Shown: in pieces, positions 42,447 through 51,315 of the stretch
Position numbering within the stretch: the stretch's first letter is position 1
Layout of the letters: each line of letters starts with the position of its first letter
Assembly: GCA_023418925.1 (NCBI GenBank)
Contig: JAEZYS010000007.1
Coordinates: 17,843-81,842 of the forward strand
From: Bacillota bacterium
Lineage (GTDB): Bacteria > Bacillota > Clostridia > Oscillospirales > Ruminococcaceae
Length of the DNA: 64,000 nucleotides
Reading direction: 5' to 3'
Translations under genes and position numbers: made by a program
The notes under the pieces: generated by a model
The model's database searches: none
The model's input: only the letters and a program-made list of their open reading frames with translations
Told to the model about the DNA's origin: nothing

Positions 42447-43673
42447 TTAAGCTGCAAACAGCTGAACCCATGCATTTGTTTTTGAATTATAAGCTATACC
42501 AATCTTTGTAGCCTTATCATTAAGAATATTTGCTCTGTGTCCGCTTGAGTTCATCCAACCATCCATAACGCTGTCTGCATCAGTATATCCCTTTGCGATA
42601 TTTTCAGCAGAGAAAGAATATGAATAATTGTTATCAGAAAAAACAGTATGCCACTGTCTTCCGTCTGGACGTGTATGTGAGAAAACACTATTGATTTCAT
42701 TAGCTCTTGTTTCTGCAAAACTGCACAATTTGTCATCAAGTACAAGTGCAGATTTACCCTGTGCTTTTCTTTCCTCATTTACCAATCTTAATACTTCGTT
42801 GACTTCATTGTTGTAACTGCCATTTGATACGTTTTCCTGAGTTGGTTTAGTTGTATCTTTGTCGGTTGAACCATTATCCTGACTTGGTTTAGTTGTGTCT
42901 TTGTCGGTTGATCCACTTCCCTGAGTTGGTTTAGTTGTGTCTTTGGCAATTGATCCATTTCCCTGAATTAATTTATTTATGAATTCACTAATTGACCCAT
43001 ATCCCTGAGTTGGTTTAAATGTGAATCCAAAATTTAATCCATTTCCCTGAGTTGGTTTAGTTGTGTTTACAGTGCAGGTACTGTTATCCTTAGTTGTACC
43101 ATCATTTGATTTATTAACATCATTTACAGTTACATTTACTGTCTTGTAGATATTAGTATAATCTTTAAAATATATTTTTACAGATGTTGTACCACTATTT
43201 ACACCAGTAATTTTAACCTTTGCCGTATTGTTTTTCCAGGAAGCAATTTCTGCTTTAGCAACATTTGTATCATTCGATTTTACTGAAATATTTTTTGAAT
43301 TTTTAGTACCAACAGAAATATATTTGCTGCTACCTTCGTCGACGTTAAACTTGCTGTTGCTGACTGTAAGTGAACAAGGCTTAACCTTGACAGTACATTT
43401 TAATGATTCTTCGCCGACTTTTGCATATATGTAACAAGTTCCGGCAGCCTTTGCTGTAACTCTTCCTGATGATGATACTGTTGCAATACTTTTGTCAGAA
43501 GAGGACCAAGAAACATCTCCGTCATAATTATTTACTGATACAGTGTAGGCATAACCTTTTGTTAATACAAGTGAAGTTTTACTTAACTTTACTGTTGCCG
43601 CTGAACAAGTCACTGCAGCAAAAGAAATAATTGTTATTAATGTTAATGTCATTGTTAGTAGTAATTTTTTCAT
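42447..43673 (-). CDS. Secreted Big_2 plus CAP (SCP/PR1) domain protein
   Basis: A 408-residue secreted protein. Signal peptide (residues 1-26) ends TCSA; a Big_2 domain (LTKGYAYTVSV, WSSSDKSIATVSSSGRVTAKAAGTCYIYAKVG) and a second beta domain follow, then a linker of TTKPTQGNGS-type repeats (about 205-285), then a CAP domain (residues 292-408) with EVLRLVNEERKAQGKSALVLDDKL, FSHTRPDGRQWHTVF, SAENIAKGY and GHRANILNDKATKIGIAY. CAP proteins act outside the cell; in spore formers several are spore-linked (YkwD type). No sorting signal is visible. Confidence 0.92.
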   Translation of the reverse strand: MKKLLLTMTLTLITIISFAAVTCSAATVKLSKTSLVLTKGYAYTVSVNNYDGDVSWSSSDKSIATVSSSGRVTAKAAGTCYIYAKVGEESLKCTVKVKPCSLTVSNSKFNVDEGSSKYISVGTKNSKNISVKSNDTNVAKAEIASWKNNTAKVKITGVNSGTTSVKIYFKDYTNIYKTVNVTVNDVNKSNDGTTKDNSTCTVNTTKPTQGNGLNFGFTFKPTQGYGSISEFINKLIQGNGSIAKDTTKPTQGSGSTDKDTTKPSQDNGSTDKDTTKPTQENVSNGSYNNEVNEVLRLVNEERKAQGKSALVLDDKLCSFAETRANEINSVFSHTRPDGRQWHTVFSDNNYSYSFSAENIAKGYTDADSVMDGWMNSSGHRANILNDKATKIGIAYNSKTNAWVQLFAA

Positions 43674-43792
43674 TTTTATACCTCCATTTGTTTATTATAG
43701 ATGATTCTATATTCTATGTCAACAAAGTTTAACATTTTATAACATAGAAATAATAGGAACTTAGTCAGTTTATACTGATGTCCAAAAAACGC

Positions 43793-43822
43793 TTGACAAG
43801 AAAGGTTTATCTGTAGTATAAT
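43793..43822 (+). promoter_or_regulatory. Promoter of the tRNA-Leu gene
   Basis: TTGACA and TATAAT separated by 18 bases, 13 bases upstream of the tRNA 5' end. Confidence 0.9.
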
Positions 43823-43835
43823 AAATAAATAATTT

Positions 43836-43922
43836 GCGGATATGGCGGAATCGGCAGACGCGCTAGATTCAGGTTCTAGTGGTAGCAATACCGTGGGTGT
43901 TCAAGTCACCTTATCCGCACCA
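43836..43922 (+). tRNA. tRNA-Leu (anticodon CAG)
   Basis: The acceptor stem GCGGATA pairs with TATCCGC (43912-43918), followed by A and an encoded CCA (43920-43922). The anticodon stem CTAGA/TCTAG holds the loop TTCAGGT with anticodon CAG. There is a long variable arm (TGGTAGCAATACCG) as in class II leucine tRNAs, and the T loop GTTCAAG. A weak G-T paired hairpin with T6 follows at 43929-43975. The 3' half is duplicated in reverse at 54119-54177. Confidence 0.96.
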
Positions 43923-44074
43923 CGTATTATAGGCATTTGAGAGGGTTTTAAGACTTTCTTGAATGCTTTTTTATTTTAGTTTTACTGCATTTCCCAAAAC
44001 TATTCTAATATACACAGCGACCTGTTTTAATATCTATCTCAGTTTGTACTGTCATTATGGATTGTACATTAATA

Positions 44075-44728
44075 TTACAGCAGTTTAAAATAATTCTTTC
44101 TGCATTCTATAGTGCCTTCTGAACGTAGCTTGCTTATCTCAGCTGCCATTGCACTGCGCTCTACCCCAAGATAATCCGCAAGTTGCTGCCTGTCATATGA
44201 AATATAAAATGAACTGCTTTTTGCAATTTTGGCCTGATACATCAGAAATGCCATAAGCTTTTCTTTGGTTGTACGCCTTGAAGTAAATTGAATTTTCTGA
44301 TTAAGTTTCAGGTTTTTATCTGCAACTATATGCAAGAGGTTATGAATAATACGGTTATGAAATGTACACAATTTCTCGCATTGAGTAATTATTCGTTCAC
44401 TTTCAATAAGCATGATTTCACTGTCACATACGGCTGTAACACTTACAGGCAGGTTCTTGACTGAAGCACAGGCAAAGGCCTCCCCAAACAGCTGTCCCGG
44501 CTCTATTATAGCAATAATGTTACGGTTTCCAAAATAATCTTCTAACACGACCTGAACAGAGCCTGATAAAACAATTCCTATGAATCTTGCAGGATCACCT
44601 TCAAGAAATACTGATTGATTTTTACGGAATCTTACATCTTTTGCATTAATGCATTCAAGCAGTATTGATAATTGATCATCATTTATTTCGTCAAAAAGAG
44701 GACAATTTTTTATATTTTCAAAATTCAT
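44075..44728 (-). CDS. Crp/Fnr family transcriptional regulator
   Basis: A 217-residue regulator. The cyclic-nucleotide-binding-type beta roll covers residues 10-125 (GDPARFIGIVLSGSVQVV, IIEPGQLFGEAFACA), and the helix-turn-helix is near residues 165-200 (FYISYDRQQLADYLGVERSAMAAEISKLRSEG). The four-cysteine cluster of true FNR is absent, so it is not a classic oxygen-sensing Fnr. It is divergent from a ferredoxin-type gene; Crp-family regulators in Clostridia often control such redox genes. A palindrome overlaps both leaders. Confidence 0.92.
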   Translation of the reverse strand: MNFENIKNCPLFDEINDDQLSILLECINAKDVRFRKNQSVFLEGDPARFIGIVLSGSVQVVLEDYFGNRNIIAIIEPGQLFGEAFACASVKNLPVSVTAVCDSEIMLIESERIITQCEKLCTFHNRIIHNLLHIVADKNLKLNQKIQFTSRRTTKEKLMAFLMYQAKIAKSSSFYISYDRQQLADYLGVERSAMAAEISKLRSEGTIECRKNYFKLL

Positions 44729-44744
44729 TTTATATTCCTCCGTT

Positions 44745-44803
44745 TGTTGTTTTTACAACATACAATTTAATCTTATTATAATACAATACAATTGTTAAGT
44801 CAA
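44745..44803. promoter_or_regulatory. Divergent promoter region with palindromic operator
   Basis: For the regulator, TTGACT (44803-44798) and TATAAT (44780-44775) on the minus strand are 17 bases apart. For the ferredoxin gene, TTTACA (44752-44757) and a TATTAT/TATAAT box near 44774-44782 form a weaker promoter that shares the same AT core. TGTTGT-TTTT-ACAACA (44745-44760) is a perfect palindrome over the latter -35 box and in the regulator's leader, a good candidate operator for the Crp-type protein. Confidence 0.65.
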
Positions 44804-44858
44804 TCAAACAAATTTAAAATGAAAGGAGATATACTGCAAATGCAGTATATTAAATATT

Positions 44859-45551
44859 ATGATAAGAAAAATAATTAAAATTAACGAAGAAAAATGTAAC
44901 GGTTGTGGTGCTTGTGCCTCTGCCTGTCATGAAGGTGCAATTGCAATGGTAGATGGTAAAGCAAAGCTTATGTATGAAAATTACTGTGATGGATTAGGCG
45001 ACTGCCTCCCAGCCTGCCCTACAAACGCAATTACTTTTGAAGAACGAGAAGCACCTGAATATGATGAGGCTGCTGTGAAAGCCGCACAGAATGCAAAAAA
45101 GAACCTGCCATGCGGATGCCCGGGTTCAAATTCTAAAAAAATTCATCACGACGATGAAAACTTCGGGCAGAACACTCCTACTATTAGAAGCCGACTTTCA
45201 CAATGGCCTGTACAAATTAAGCTTGTGCCTGTAAATGCTCCGTATTTTGACAATGCTGATCTGCTTATTGCAGCAGACTGTACAGCCTATGCATATGGTA
45301 ATTTCCATAGTGAATTCATAAAAAACAAAATAACACTTATCGGCTGTCCAAAGCTTGATGAAGGTGACTACAGCGAAAAGCTTACACATATAATTGCAGA
45401 AAACGATATAAAGAGTGTAACAGTTGTAAGAATGGAAGTACCATGCTGCGGAGGTATTGAAAATGCGGTAAAACGAGCATTACAGGCAAGCGGAAAGTTT
45501 ATTCCATGGAGTGTTATAACAATATCTACTGACGGCAGAATTCTCGACTAA
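44859..45551 (+). CDS. 4Fe-4S dicluster ferredoxin-domain protein
   Basis: A 230-residue protein. Residues 5-65 contain two 4Fe-4S motifs: CNGCGACASACHEGA and CDGLGDCLPACPTNAI. A loop with PCGCPGS (about residue 86) is followed by a domain with LLIAADCTAYAYGNFHSEFI, LIGCPKLDEGDYSEKL and VRMEVPCCGGIENAV, which carries further cysteines. This type is widespread in anaerobes, often near hybrid-cluster protein or Crp regulators, and probably moves electrons in nitrosative or oxidative defence (inference). A GAAAGGAG site lies 30 bases before the ATG with a perfect hairpin between. Confidence 0.9.
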   Translation: MIRKIIKINEEKCNGCGACASACHEGAIAMVDGKAKLMYENYCDGLGDCLPACPTNAITFEEREAPEYDEAAVKAAQNAKKNLPCGCPGSNSKKIHHDDENFGQNTPTIRSRLSQWPVQIKLVPVNAPYFDNADLLIAADCTAYAYGNFHSEFIKNKITLIGCPKLDEGDYSEKLTHIIAENDIKSVTVVRMEVPCCGGIENAVKRALQASGKFIPWSVITISTDGRILD

Positions 45552-45567
45552 TTTAATTTTATAAAAA

Positions 45568-45608
45568 ACTGTTCTGCCTCAGCGATAAAGTTTGAAGCAG
45601 AGCAGTTA
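45568..45608 (+). terminator. Terminator after the dicluster ferredoxin gene
   Basis: AACTGTTCTGC and GCAGAGCAGTT pair with a 19-base loop and a T-rich tail. Confidence 0.75.
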
Positions 45609-45647
45609 TGATTTTTATACACTATGAGATACTATTTTTTATCGATA

Positions 45648-46187
45648 TCAGGTTGATACCAGGCCCAAAGTTCCTGTCTGGATTACTAATCCACTATAGT
45701 TTTGATCCTGTAGAGTAATGGTACGGCTTGGTGGTGGAGGATTCTGAATCTCTACTGTGCTAGTACTTGCGGTCATTGTAAATGTCTGACGTGTAGCAGT
45801 AAAAGTATGATATCCGTCTGATGCGGTCTGAATAATATAGATATCCGGAGCTGAAGCTGCTGCATAAGGAACATTAGCGAATACAACATTACCACTTCCA
45901 TTAGGTGAATGAACATCACCATAATGAGCTACACCAGTTGAGTCTGTACGGTAAAATGATGCAGTAGTAATAGCAGTACCACCTGCTGTTCCTGTATCTG
46001 TAACATGAAGAGTAAGTGTTCCGGAAGCTGCAGCTGTTACTGTATAACTATTAGTACCGTCTATAACATTTACTGTTCCGGTAGTCTCATCATAACCAGT
46101 TGAATTGGTAGTTGAGGTATAGGAACCATCCATAATAGGCGATTCGACAGTACCGTTTGTAAAGGTCAGGTTATAGGAAGCTGCCAT
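45648..46187 (-). CDS. Beta-fold (prealbumin-like) protein with C-terminal DQNYxGL motif
   Basis: A 179-residue Thr/Ser/Gly-rich protein without a signal peptide. The strand pattern TGTVNVIDGTNSYTVTAAASGTLTLHVTDTGTAGG.. and GNVVFANVPYAAASAPDIYIIQTASDGYHTF looks like one transthyretin/prealbumin-type domain. After a PPPPS hinge it ends RTITLQDQNYSGLVIQTGTLGL, which repeats the end of the upstream protein. AAAGGAGTG precedes the start, which overlaps the neighbour by 22 bases. It may be a structural component of the spore or cell surface; this is inference. Confidence 0.75.
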   Translation of the reverse strand: MAASYNLTFTNGTVESPIMDGSYTSTTNSTGYDETTGTVNVIDGTNSYTVTAAASGTLTLHVTDTGTAGGTAITTASFYRTDSTGVAHYGDVHSPNGSGNVVFANVPYAAASAPDIYIIQTASDGYHTFTATRQTFTMTASTSTVEIQNPPPPSRTITLQDQNYSGLVIQTGTLGLVST

Positions 46188-46549
46188 AGTTTAGTCACTC
46201 CTTTTAAAATTGGCAAGCCAGTATAATTTTGATCTGTAAGATGAAACGTTGCGTGAATAATTCTACGTTCAGGATGAAATTCATTGAAAATAAAATATTT
46301 CAGACAATAATCATCCCTATTTAAATATATTTTTGAACTGATAGCTCTTGGACTAAGTCCACAAGCACATGCATAAACAGAATACACTCCGGATTGTGGA
46401 ATTATAAATACAGCCCTTCCGTCCCTATCAGCATATTTTAAATCAATCATTTTCTTACATGAATCATACAAGTTTACTAAAAACAATCCGTCATAGCATC
46501 CTAATACCCTGCATATTGTTGTAAATTTGCCTGTATGGCTACACCCCAT
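46166..46549 (-). CDS. Cys-containing small protein with C-terminal DQNYxGL motif
   Basis: A 127-residue protein from the ATG at 46549 (AGGTG upstream). It has seven cysteines (MGCSHTGKFTTICRVLGC, SCKK, CACG, CLKY), a beta-rich middle (RDGRAVFIIPQSGVYSVYAC), and the end HLTDQNYTGLPILKGVTKL, matching the C-terminus of the following protein. No signal peptide. The two genes are translationally coupled. I do not recognise the family; the pattern suits a self-assembling spore or surface layer component. Confidence 0.7.
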   Translation of the reverse strand: MGCSHTGKFTTICRVLGCYDGLFLVNLYDSCKKMIDLKYADRDGRAVFIIPQSGVYSVYACACGLSPRAISSKIYLNRDDYCLKYFIFNEFHPERRIIHATFHLTDQNYTGLPILKGVTKLWQLPIT

Positions 46550-46569
46550 TTTTATCACCTCGCAAATCA

Positions 46570-46884
46570 TGCGGCTGCATACTACATAATATGGAACAAT
46601 TCTTCATTCTGCTACAAACAAATAAGAAAACATGCCTACGAGAAATCAGTAAACTATAATATTTAGATATTAGATTTTCTTAGTTTAAAAGTTGTTAAGT
46701 AGAAATAATAATTTCTCTGAATATTTTTTAGCAAAAAATTCTTATTTTAATATATAAGAATAATAAAATAATTGTTAGGAAATATATTAGAGGAATTAAA
46801 AATTAATATAAAAAGCATTAAATTTACTGGATCAAATAAATGTCTGTATTTTTATGTTATTATAATATTAAATGAGGTGAAGTA
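46570..46884. other. AT-rich intergenic segment with nothing recognised
   Basis: About 315 bases, mostly A and T, between divergent genes. I see no open frame with a ribosome site, no strong hairpin and no copy of the dispersed repeats. It must contain the promoters for the flanking genes. Confidence 0.6.
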
Positions 46885-47070
46885 ATGAAAGTAAGAATTG
46901 AAGAGGGTTGTATTGGTTGCGGTTTATGTATTGATGTCTGTCCAGAAGTATTTCGCTTGAATGATGAAGGTTTATCAGAAGTGTACGAACAACCAAAGTC
47001 AGAAAATCAAGACTCAGCACAGGAGGCAGCTGATGGTTGCCCTGTAACTGTAATAATTACAGAAAGCTAA
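46885..47070 (+). CDS. Single 4Fe-4S ferredoxin
   Basis: A 61-residue ferredoxin of the monocluster type: CIGCGLCIDVCPEVFRL holds three ligands and GCPVTVI the fourth. The acidic remainder is typical of electron carriers. The start follows GAGGTGAAGTA. It stands alone with its own terminator. Confidence 0.95.
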   Translation: MKVRIEEGCIGCGLCIDVCPEVFRLNDEGLSEVYEQPKSENQDSAQEAADGCPVTVIITES

Positions 47071-47073
47071 AAA

Positions 47074-47117
47074 ATACCGCTCACCAGGATTAAACATGGT
47101 GGGTGGTAATTTTTTTA
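47074..47117 (+). terminator. Terminator after the ferredoxin gene
   Basis: ACCGCTCACCA and TGGTGGGTGGT pair with some G-T pairs, followed by T7. Confidence 0.85.
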
Positions 47118-47208
47118 TAAGAATAAAATTTTACTTGTAATTACTGAATTGAAGGCTGCAATTTCATAATTGAAATTAGCTAAAGTGGTTTTAGGGGATA
47201 TATCCCTT

Positions 47209-47610
47209 TTATTGTAAAAGCATTTCTTCAGCAATCAACCCAGCCTTTTCAAAATTTACTATTTTAGCTATATTATTATTTTCACCAACAAATACCACTG
47301 TTGGAACATGGCTTTTCGCCTCATCATTATCCATTTGACAATATGCCATAATAATAACCTTATCCCCACATTGAACACATCTTGCTGCTGCTCCATTAAG
47401 ACATATAACTCCAGAACCTTTATCTCCAGCTATAGCATATGTTTCAAGTCGATTTCCATTGTTAATATCAACAACCTGAACCTGTTCATATTCTAAAATC
47501 CCAGCAGCCTCAAGTAACTCAGAATCTATAGTTATGCTGCCTACATAATTAAGTTCTGCCTGAGTGACTGTTGCACGATGAATTTTACTTTTAAGCATAT
47601 TTAGTTTCAT
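47209..47610 (-). CDS. panD: Aspartate 1-decarboxylase
   Basis: Makes beta-alanine from aspartate for pantothenate. The proenzyme cleaves itself at Gly-Ser in NYVGSITID to give a pyruvoyl group. [29 protein letters not shown] and [18 protein letters not shown] match the family over 133 residues. A second ATG four codons in gives the more usual N-terminus (MLKSKIHRA). It is the last gene of the pan cluster, 34 bp after panC. Confidence 0.96.
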   Translation of the reverse strand: MKLNMLKSKIHRATVTQAELNYVGSITIDSELLEAAGILEYEQVQVVDINNGNRLETYAIAGDKGSGVICLNGAAARCVQCGDKVIIMAYCQMDNDEAKSHVPTVVFVGENNNIAKIVNFEKAGLIAEEMLLQ

Positions 47611-47643
47611 AAAAGATTAATTTCCTCAAGATAAATCATAATA

Positions 47644-48489
47644 TTATACTTCAAATATGAAATTATCTATTAGACGTGTTTTCCCAATATAAACTGCCAT
47701 GGCTGCAAGAACAGTTCGGTCTATAACGTCAATTGGTTTTATGCTGCAAATATCAACTATCTTTACATAGTCAATTTTTGCAAGTGGTTCAGTTTCAATA
47801 AGTGCTTTCATTTTTGAAATGATAACACTACTGTTGCGTTCTCCTTCTGATGCAAGATTAATTCCAAGTTTCACAGCCTTTGAAAGAATAAGTGCCGCCT
47901 TGCGTTCGTCAGGGGATAGATATGTATTTCTAGAGCTTTTAGCAAGCCCGTCATCTTCTCTGATAATAGGACATCCCACAATATTAATATCCATATTCAG
48001 ATCTTTAACCATACGCTTTATAACTGCAAGCTGTTGTGCATCCTTCTGTCCAAAATATGCATTATCAGGAGTTATTATGTTAAAAAGCTTGTTTACTACT
48101 GTGCAGACCCCTCTGAAATGAATAGGCCTTGTTACTCCGCATAAATCCTCAGTCAAAACGGACATATCTACATATGAGCAGAAGCCTTCATCATACATTT
48201 CTTCAGGATCAGGTGCAAAAATCATGTCAACACCTACTAACTCGCAAAGTTTAACATCAGCTTCCAAATCCCTAGGATAATTCGCTAAATCCTCATTTGG
48301 TGAAAATTGCATAGGATTTACAAATATGCTTACAACAACTCTATCATTATTTTCTCTTGCCTTGATAATAAGGCTTTTGTGTCCCTCATGAAGATACCCC
48401 ATTGTAGGAACAAAACCAATAGTGCAACCTTTTTTCTTCCAATCTTTAATGATCTCTCTTACTTCTTTAATAGTTTTAACAATTTGCAT
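47644..48489 (-). CDS. panC: Pantothenate synthetase
   Basis: Joins pantoate and beta-alanine using ATP. This 281-residue enzyme shows [16 protein letters not shown] (HxGH nucleotide motif), [50 protein letters not shown] [16 protein letters not shown] and the short C-terminal domain ending [11 protein letters not shown]. It overlaps panB by 14 bases. Confidence 0.97.
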   Translation of the reverse strand: MQIVKTIKEVREIIKDWKKKGCTIGFVPTMGYLHEGHKSLIIKARENNDRVVVSIFVNPMQFSPNEDLANYPRDLEADVKLCELVGVDMIFAPDPEEMYDEGFCSYVDMSVLTEDLCGVTRPIHFRGVCTVVNKLFNIITPDNAYFGQKDAQQLAVIKRMVKDLNMDINIVGCPIIREDDGLAKSSRNTYLSPDERKAALILSKAVKLGINLASEGERNSSVIISKMKALIETEPLAKIDYVKIVDICSIKPIDVIDRTVLAAMAVYIGKTRLIDNFIFEV

Positions 48490-49354
48490 TATTTTCTGCC
48501 CTTCGTTCTTCTGAATACTTTTTTATTGCATTAATATCTGTATCTGCAGCAAGCTTAAATGAATGTTCTTCATCAGGGAAAGTGCCATCCTTGACTTCCT
48601 TAATATATTCTTCAAACCCCTCACGCATAGCCTTTCCGATGTCAGCAAACTTCTTTGAGAATTTAGGAGTAAAATCTGCAAACATTCCCAACATATCATG
48701 ATAAACAAGAACCTGTCCATCGCAACCAGCACCAGCGCCAATTCCTATTGTAGGAATGCTTAACATATTAGTAATAACCTCAGCAAGAGCTGCTGGAACA
48801 CATTCAAGTACAACCATAAAAGCACCGGCTCTTTCAACAGCAAGAGCATCATCAATAATCTTCTCTGCTGCAGATTGGCTCTTTCCCTGTACCTTAAATC
48901 CACCAAAAGCATTTACAGACTGTGGTGTCATTCCAATATGCGCACAAACAGGAATTGAAGATGCTACTATAGCTTTAATATGTTCTTCAACGTCAGTACC
49001 GCCTTCGAGCTTAACGCAATCTGCCCCAGCTTCCTTTACTAGACGTCCTGCATTAACAACAGCATCGTAAACTGACGTTTGATATGACATAAATGGCAAA
49101 TCAGCAATTACAAATGCATTTTCTGTCCCTCTTACAACAGCCTTTGTATGATGAATCATATCTTCCATTGTAACAGGTATTGTATTTTTATATCCAAGCA
49201 TAACCATGCCAAGAGAGTCACCAACAAGAATTGTATTAACTCCTGACTGATCAACAAGCTTTGCTGTAGAATAGTCATAAGCTGTAAGCATGGAAATCTT
49301 ATCACAATCTATTTTTTGTTTTCTTATTGTTTCAACTGTGTTTTTCATTGTCAT
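48476..49354 (-). CDS. panB: 3-methyl-2-oxobutanoate hydroxymethyltransferase
   Basis: Transfers a hydroxymethyl group from methylene-tetrahydrofolate to alpha-ketoisovalerate, giving ketopantoate. A 292-residue TIM-barrel enzyme with [31 protein letters not shown], the metal site region [31 protein letters not shown], and [21 protein letters not shown]. The frame starts MTMKN; either Met could serve. It overlaps the reductase gene by 23 bases. Confidence 0.97.
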   Translation of the reverse strand: MTMKNTVETIRKQKIDCDKISMLTAYDYSTAKLVDQSGVNTILVGDSLGMVMLGYKNTIPVTMEDMIHHTKAVVRGTENAFVIADLPFMSYQTSVYDAVVNAGRLVKEAGADCVKLEGGTDVEEHIKAIVASSIPVCAHIGMTPQSVNAFGGFKVQGKSQSAAEKIIDDALAVERAGAFMVVLECVPAALAEVITNMLSIPTIGIGAGAGCDGQVLVYHDMLGMFADFTPKFSKKFADIGKAMREGFEEYIKEVKDGTFPDEEHSFKLAADTDINAIKKYSEERRAENNANC

Positions 49355-50186
49355 TTAACTCCTTTAATATTGCAGTATAATCATTTTCTGGATGATTGCA
49401 CTTTGCAATGTCAACAAGTATTTTAGAAAGTTCTGTATAAATACTAAGCCTATTACTATCAAGACAACTCAAATGTTTATTGACCGTTTCCACATCATTT
49501 CGGTCAACAGGTCCAGTCAACGCCTTCCTAATGCCTTGATTTTTTATATTAAGTGCACTTCCAACAAGCAGAGGCATAATAAACTCCTGTGCCTCATCGT
49601 ATGTAAATCCACATTCACAAAGCATAGATGCACTCATATCAGCAAGAGCAACCATTAGGTTAGAGGCACAACAAGCGGCATGATATTTTACTTTGTGCGC
49701 AGCTTCAATTTCTCTGACCTTATTACCAAAGCCGCTAAGTATTGATAACATAACTTGCCGTGATTGTTCGTCTCCTTCAATAGTAAAAGCAGCATTCTGC
49801 AATCCCTTAAAAGATGTATATTTATTGCTGACAGCATAAAGCATATGAACAGAAATCCCCGATGCTTTGCAAGTATGTATGCCATCAAATATTTCAGATG
49901 TTAAGAGTCCACTGCAATGGCAGAGAATTTTTCCACATATATCATATTTACTTATTTCTTCCCAAACATCGTGTATAGAGTCATCATTAACTGTAATAAA
50001 AAGAATATCGCTCTCATTTATTAAGTCTGATAAATAAGAAAATGCCAAAGATTCAGTAAAATCTGCGGCATCTTTTGCTGAATTATATGTACGGCTAAAA
50101 TATCCGGAAAGCTCTTGTCCTTTGGATTTGAAATACTTTCCGAGTGAAAATCCAACCTTACCAGCACCTATAAAACCTATTTTCAT
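49332..50186 (-). CDS. panG: Rossmann/DUF2520 protein, likely ketopantoate reductase (PanG-like)
   Basis: A 284-residue NAD(P)-binding protein from the ATG at 50186 (GGCGGAG site). [19 protein letters not shown] is the dinucleotide fold, then [46 protein letters not shown], and the DUF2520 C-terminal domain ([47 protein letters not shown]). DUF2520 proteins of the PanG type reduce ketopantoate to pantoate in Francisella and relatives. The position directly before panB, with no panE or ilvC in the cluster, supports that role here. Confidence 0.85.
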   Translation of the reverse strand: MKIGFIGAGKVGFSLGKYFKSKGQELSGYFSRTYNSAKDAADFTESLAFSYLSDLINESDILFITVNDDSIHDVWEEISKYDICGKILCHCSGLLTSEIFDGIHTCKASGISVHMLYAVSNKYTSFKGLQNAAFTIEGDEQSRQVMLSILSGFGNKVREIEAAHKVKYHAACCASNLMVALADMSASMLCECGFTYDEAQEFIMPLLVGSALNIKNQGIRKALTGPVDRNDVETVNKHLSCLDSNRLSIYTELSKILVDIAKCNHPENDYTAILKELNDNEKHS

Positions 50187-50331
50187 AATATCTCCGCCCT
50201 GAAAACTCTTTTTACATATTTTACTCTTATTACGGAAAAAAGTCAAGTTATAACATATAATAGGATTACGAAGAAGCTATATCATTTATAAGATAATTCT
50301 ATATGCAAGGCAGAAAAATACAGATTGTAAG

Positions 50332-51096
50332 TTATAAATTTTTATTATATAATATCATCAAACCTCTTAGAAGTAATTCATCATCAAGAATAATACTACT
50401 TTCACAAAATGGGATTATACTCCCAGCAAGGCCACCTGTTGCAACAACAGTAGCTTTTTTACCAAGCTCATTCTCTATTCTGCTTACAATACCATCAATG
50501 CTCGCTGCTGTACTATATATAATACCACTATTCATACTGTCAATAGTGTTTTTCCCTAAAATGTGCTTTGGAGCTTCAAGAGTTATTTGAGGAAGCTGGG
50601 ACACCCGATTTATAAGTGAGTTAAGAGATATTCCTATACCTGGGATAATCATACTGCCGATATAATTTTTATTTTCGTCTATTACAGAAACAGTAGTTGC
50701 AGTTCCCATATCAAATATAATAAGAGGAAGATTGTATTTGCTGATACCTGCTACGGCATCAACTATAAGATCACTGCCAACTTTTGATGGGTTATCCATA
50801 AGAATATTTAGTCCTGTTTTTATTTCAGGACCCACTATAAGAACATTTAACCCCGTCAGTTTATTTACTGCCTCCTTAATAGACTGCGTTAGTGAAGGGA
50901 CTACTGATGAAATTATGCCTCCGTCAATGTTTTTCACATCTATACTATAAATTTCAAGCATATCCTTAAAAGCTGTCACATAATCAAGTGCATTTTTATC
51001 ACGGTTAGTAGAAATTCGCTCAACGAAAATTATATCATCTCTATCAAAACAGCCAACTACTATATTTGAATTGCCTATATCAATTGCAAGTATCAT
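50332..51096 (-). CDS. coaX: Type III pantothenate kinase
   Basis: Phosphorylates pantothenate, the first step of CoA synthesis. This 254-residue ASKHA-fold enzyme begins MILAIDIGNSNIVVGCF, then GGIISSVVPSLT, GSDLIVDAVAG, PLIIFDMGTATTVSVID and PGIGISLNSLINRVSQLP. Type III kinases are not inhibited by CoA, so flux is probably not controlled here. It lies upstream of the pan genes on the same strand, with a 145-bp gap to the reductase start. Confidence 0.96.
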   Translation of the reverse strand: MILAIDIGNSNIVVGCFDRDDIIFVERISTNRDKNALDYVTAFKDMLEIYSIDVKNIDGGIISSVVPSLTQSIKEAVNKLTGLNVLIVGPEIKTGLNILMDNPSKVGSDLIVDAVAGISKYNLPLIIFDMGTATTVSVIDENKNYIGSMIIPGIGISLNSLINRVSQLPQITLEAPKHILGKNTIDSMNSGIIYSTAASIDGIVSRIENELGKKATVVATGGLAGSIIPFCESSIILDDELLLRGLMILYNKNL

Positions 51097-51245
51097 GTCC
51101 TTTTCATGCTATGTAAAAACATACAAAATTATGTATATTTAAATAGCATTTCTCCTTTCAAGCAATTTCTTCAAAAAAATTTATTAACTTTTATTTTACA
51201 TTATCTTACTAATTATATCATATAAAATTAGTTTTACAACCTAAA

Positions 51246-51274
51246 TTGTTTTTTTCTTCTTAATATGTTATACT
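51246..51274 (+). promoter_or_regulatory. Promoter of coaBC
   Basis: TTGTTT and TATACT are 17 bases apart, about 40 bases before the coaBC ATG. Confidence 0.65.
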
Positions 51275-51315
51275 GAAATCAAATTTGATCAATTCTTGAA
51301 AGGAATGACAGAATT

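Noticed and set aside
42830..43060. Regular short repeats that could suggest a CRISPR array
   Set aside because: They encode the Thr/Lys/Pro/Gln linker of the CAP-domain protein in frame, with spacers of similar sequence and no cas genes.
47074..47117. T-box-like GGTGG string upstream of panD
   Set aside because: It belongs to the stem of the ferredoxin terminator, is on the other strand from the pan genes and lacks specifier features.
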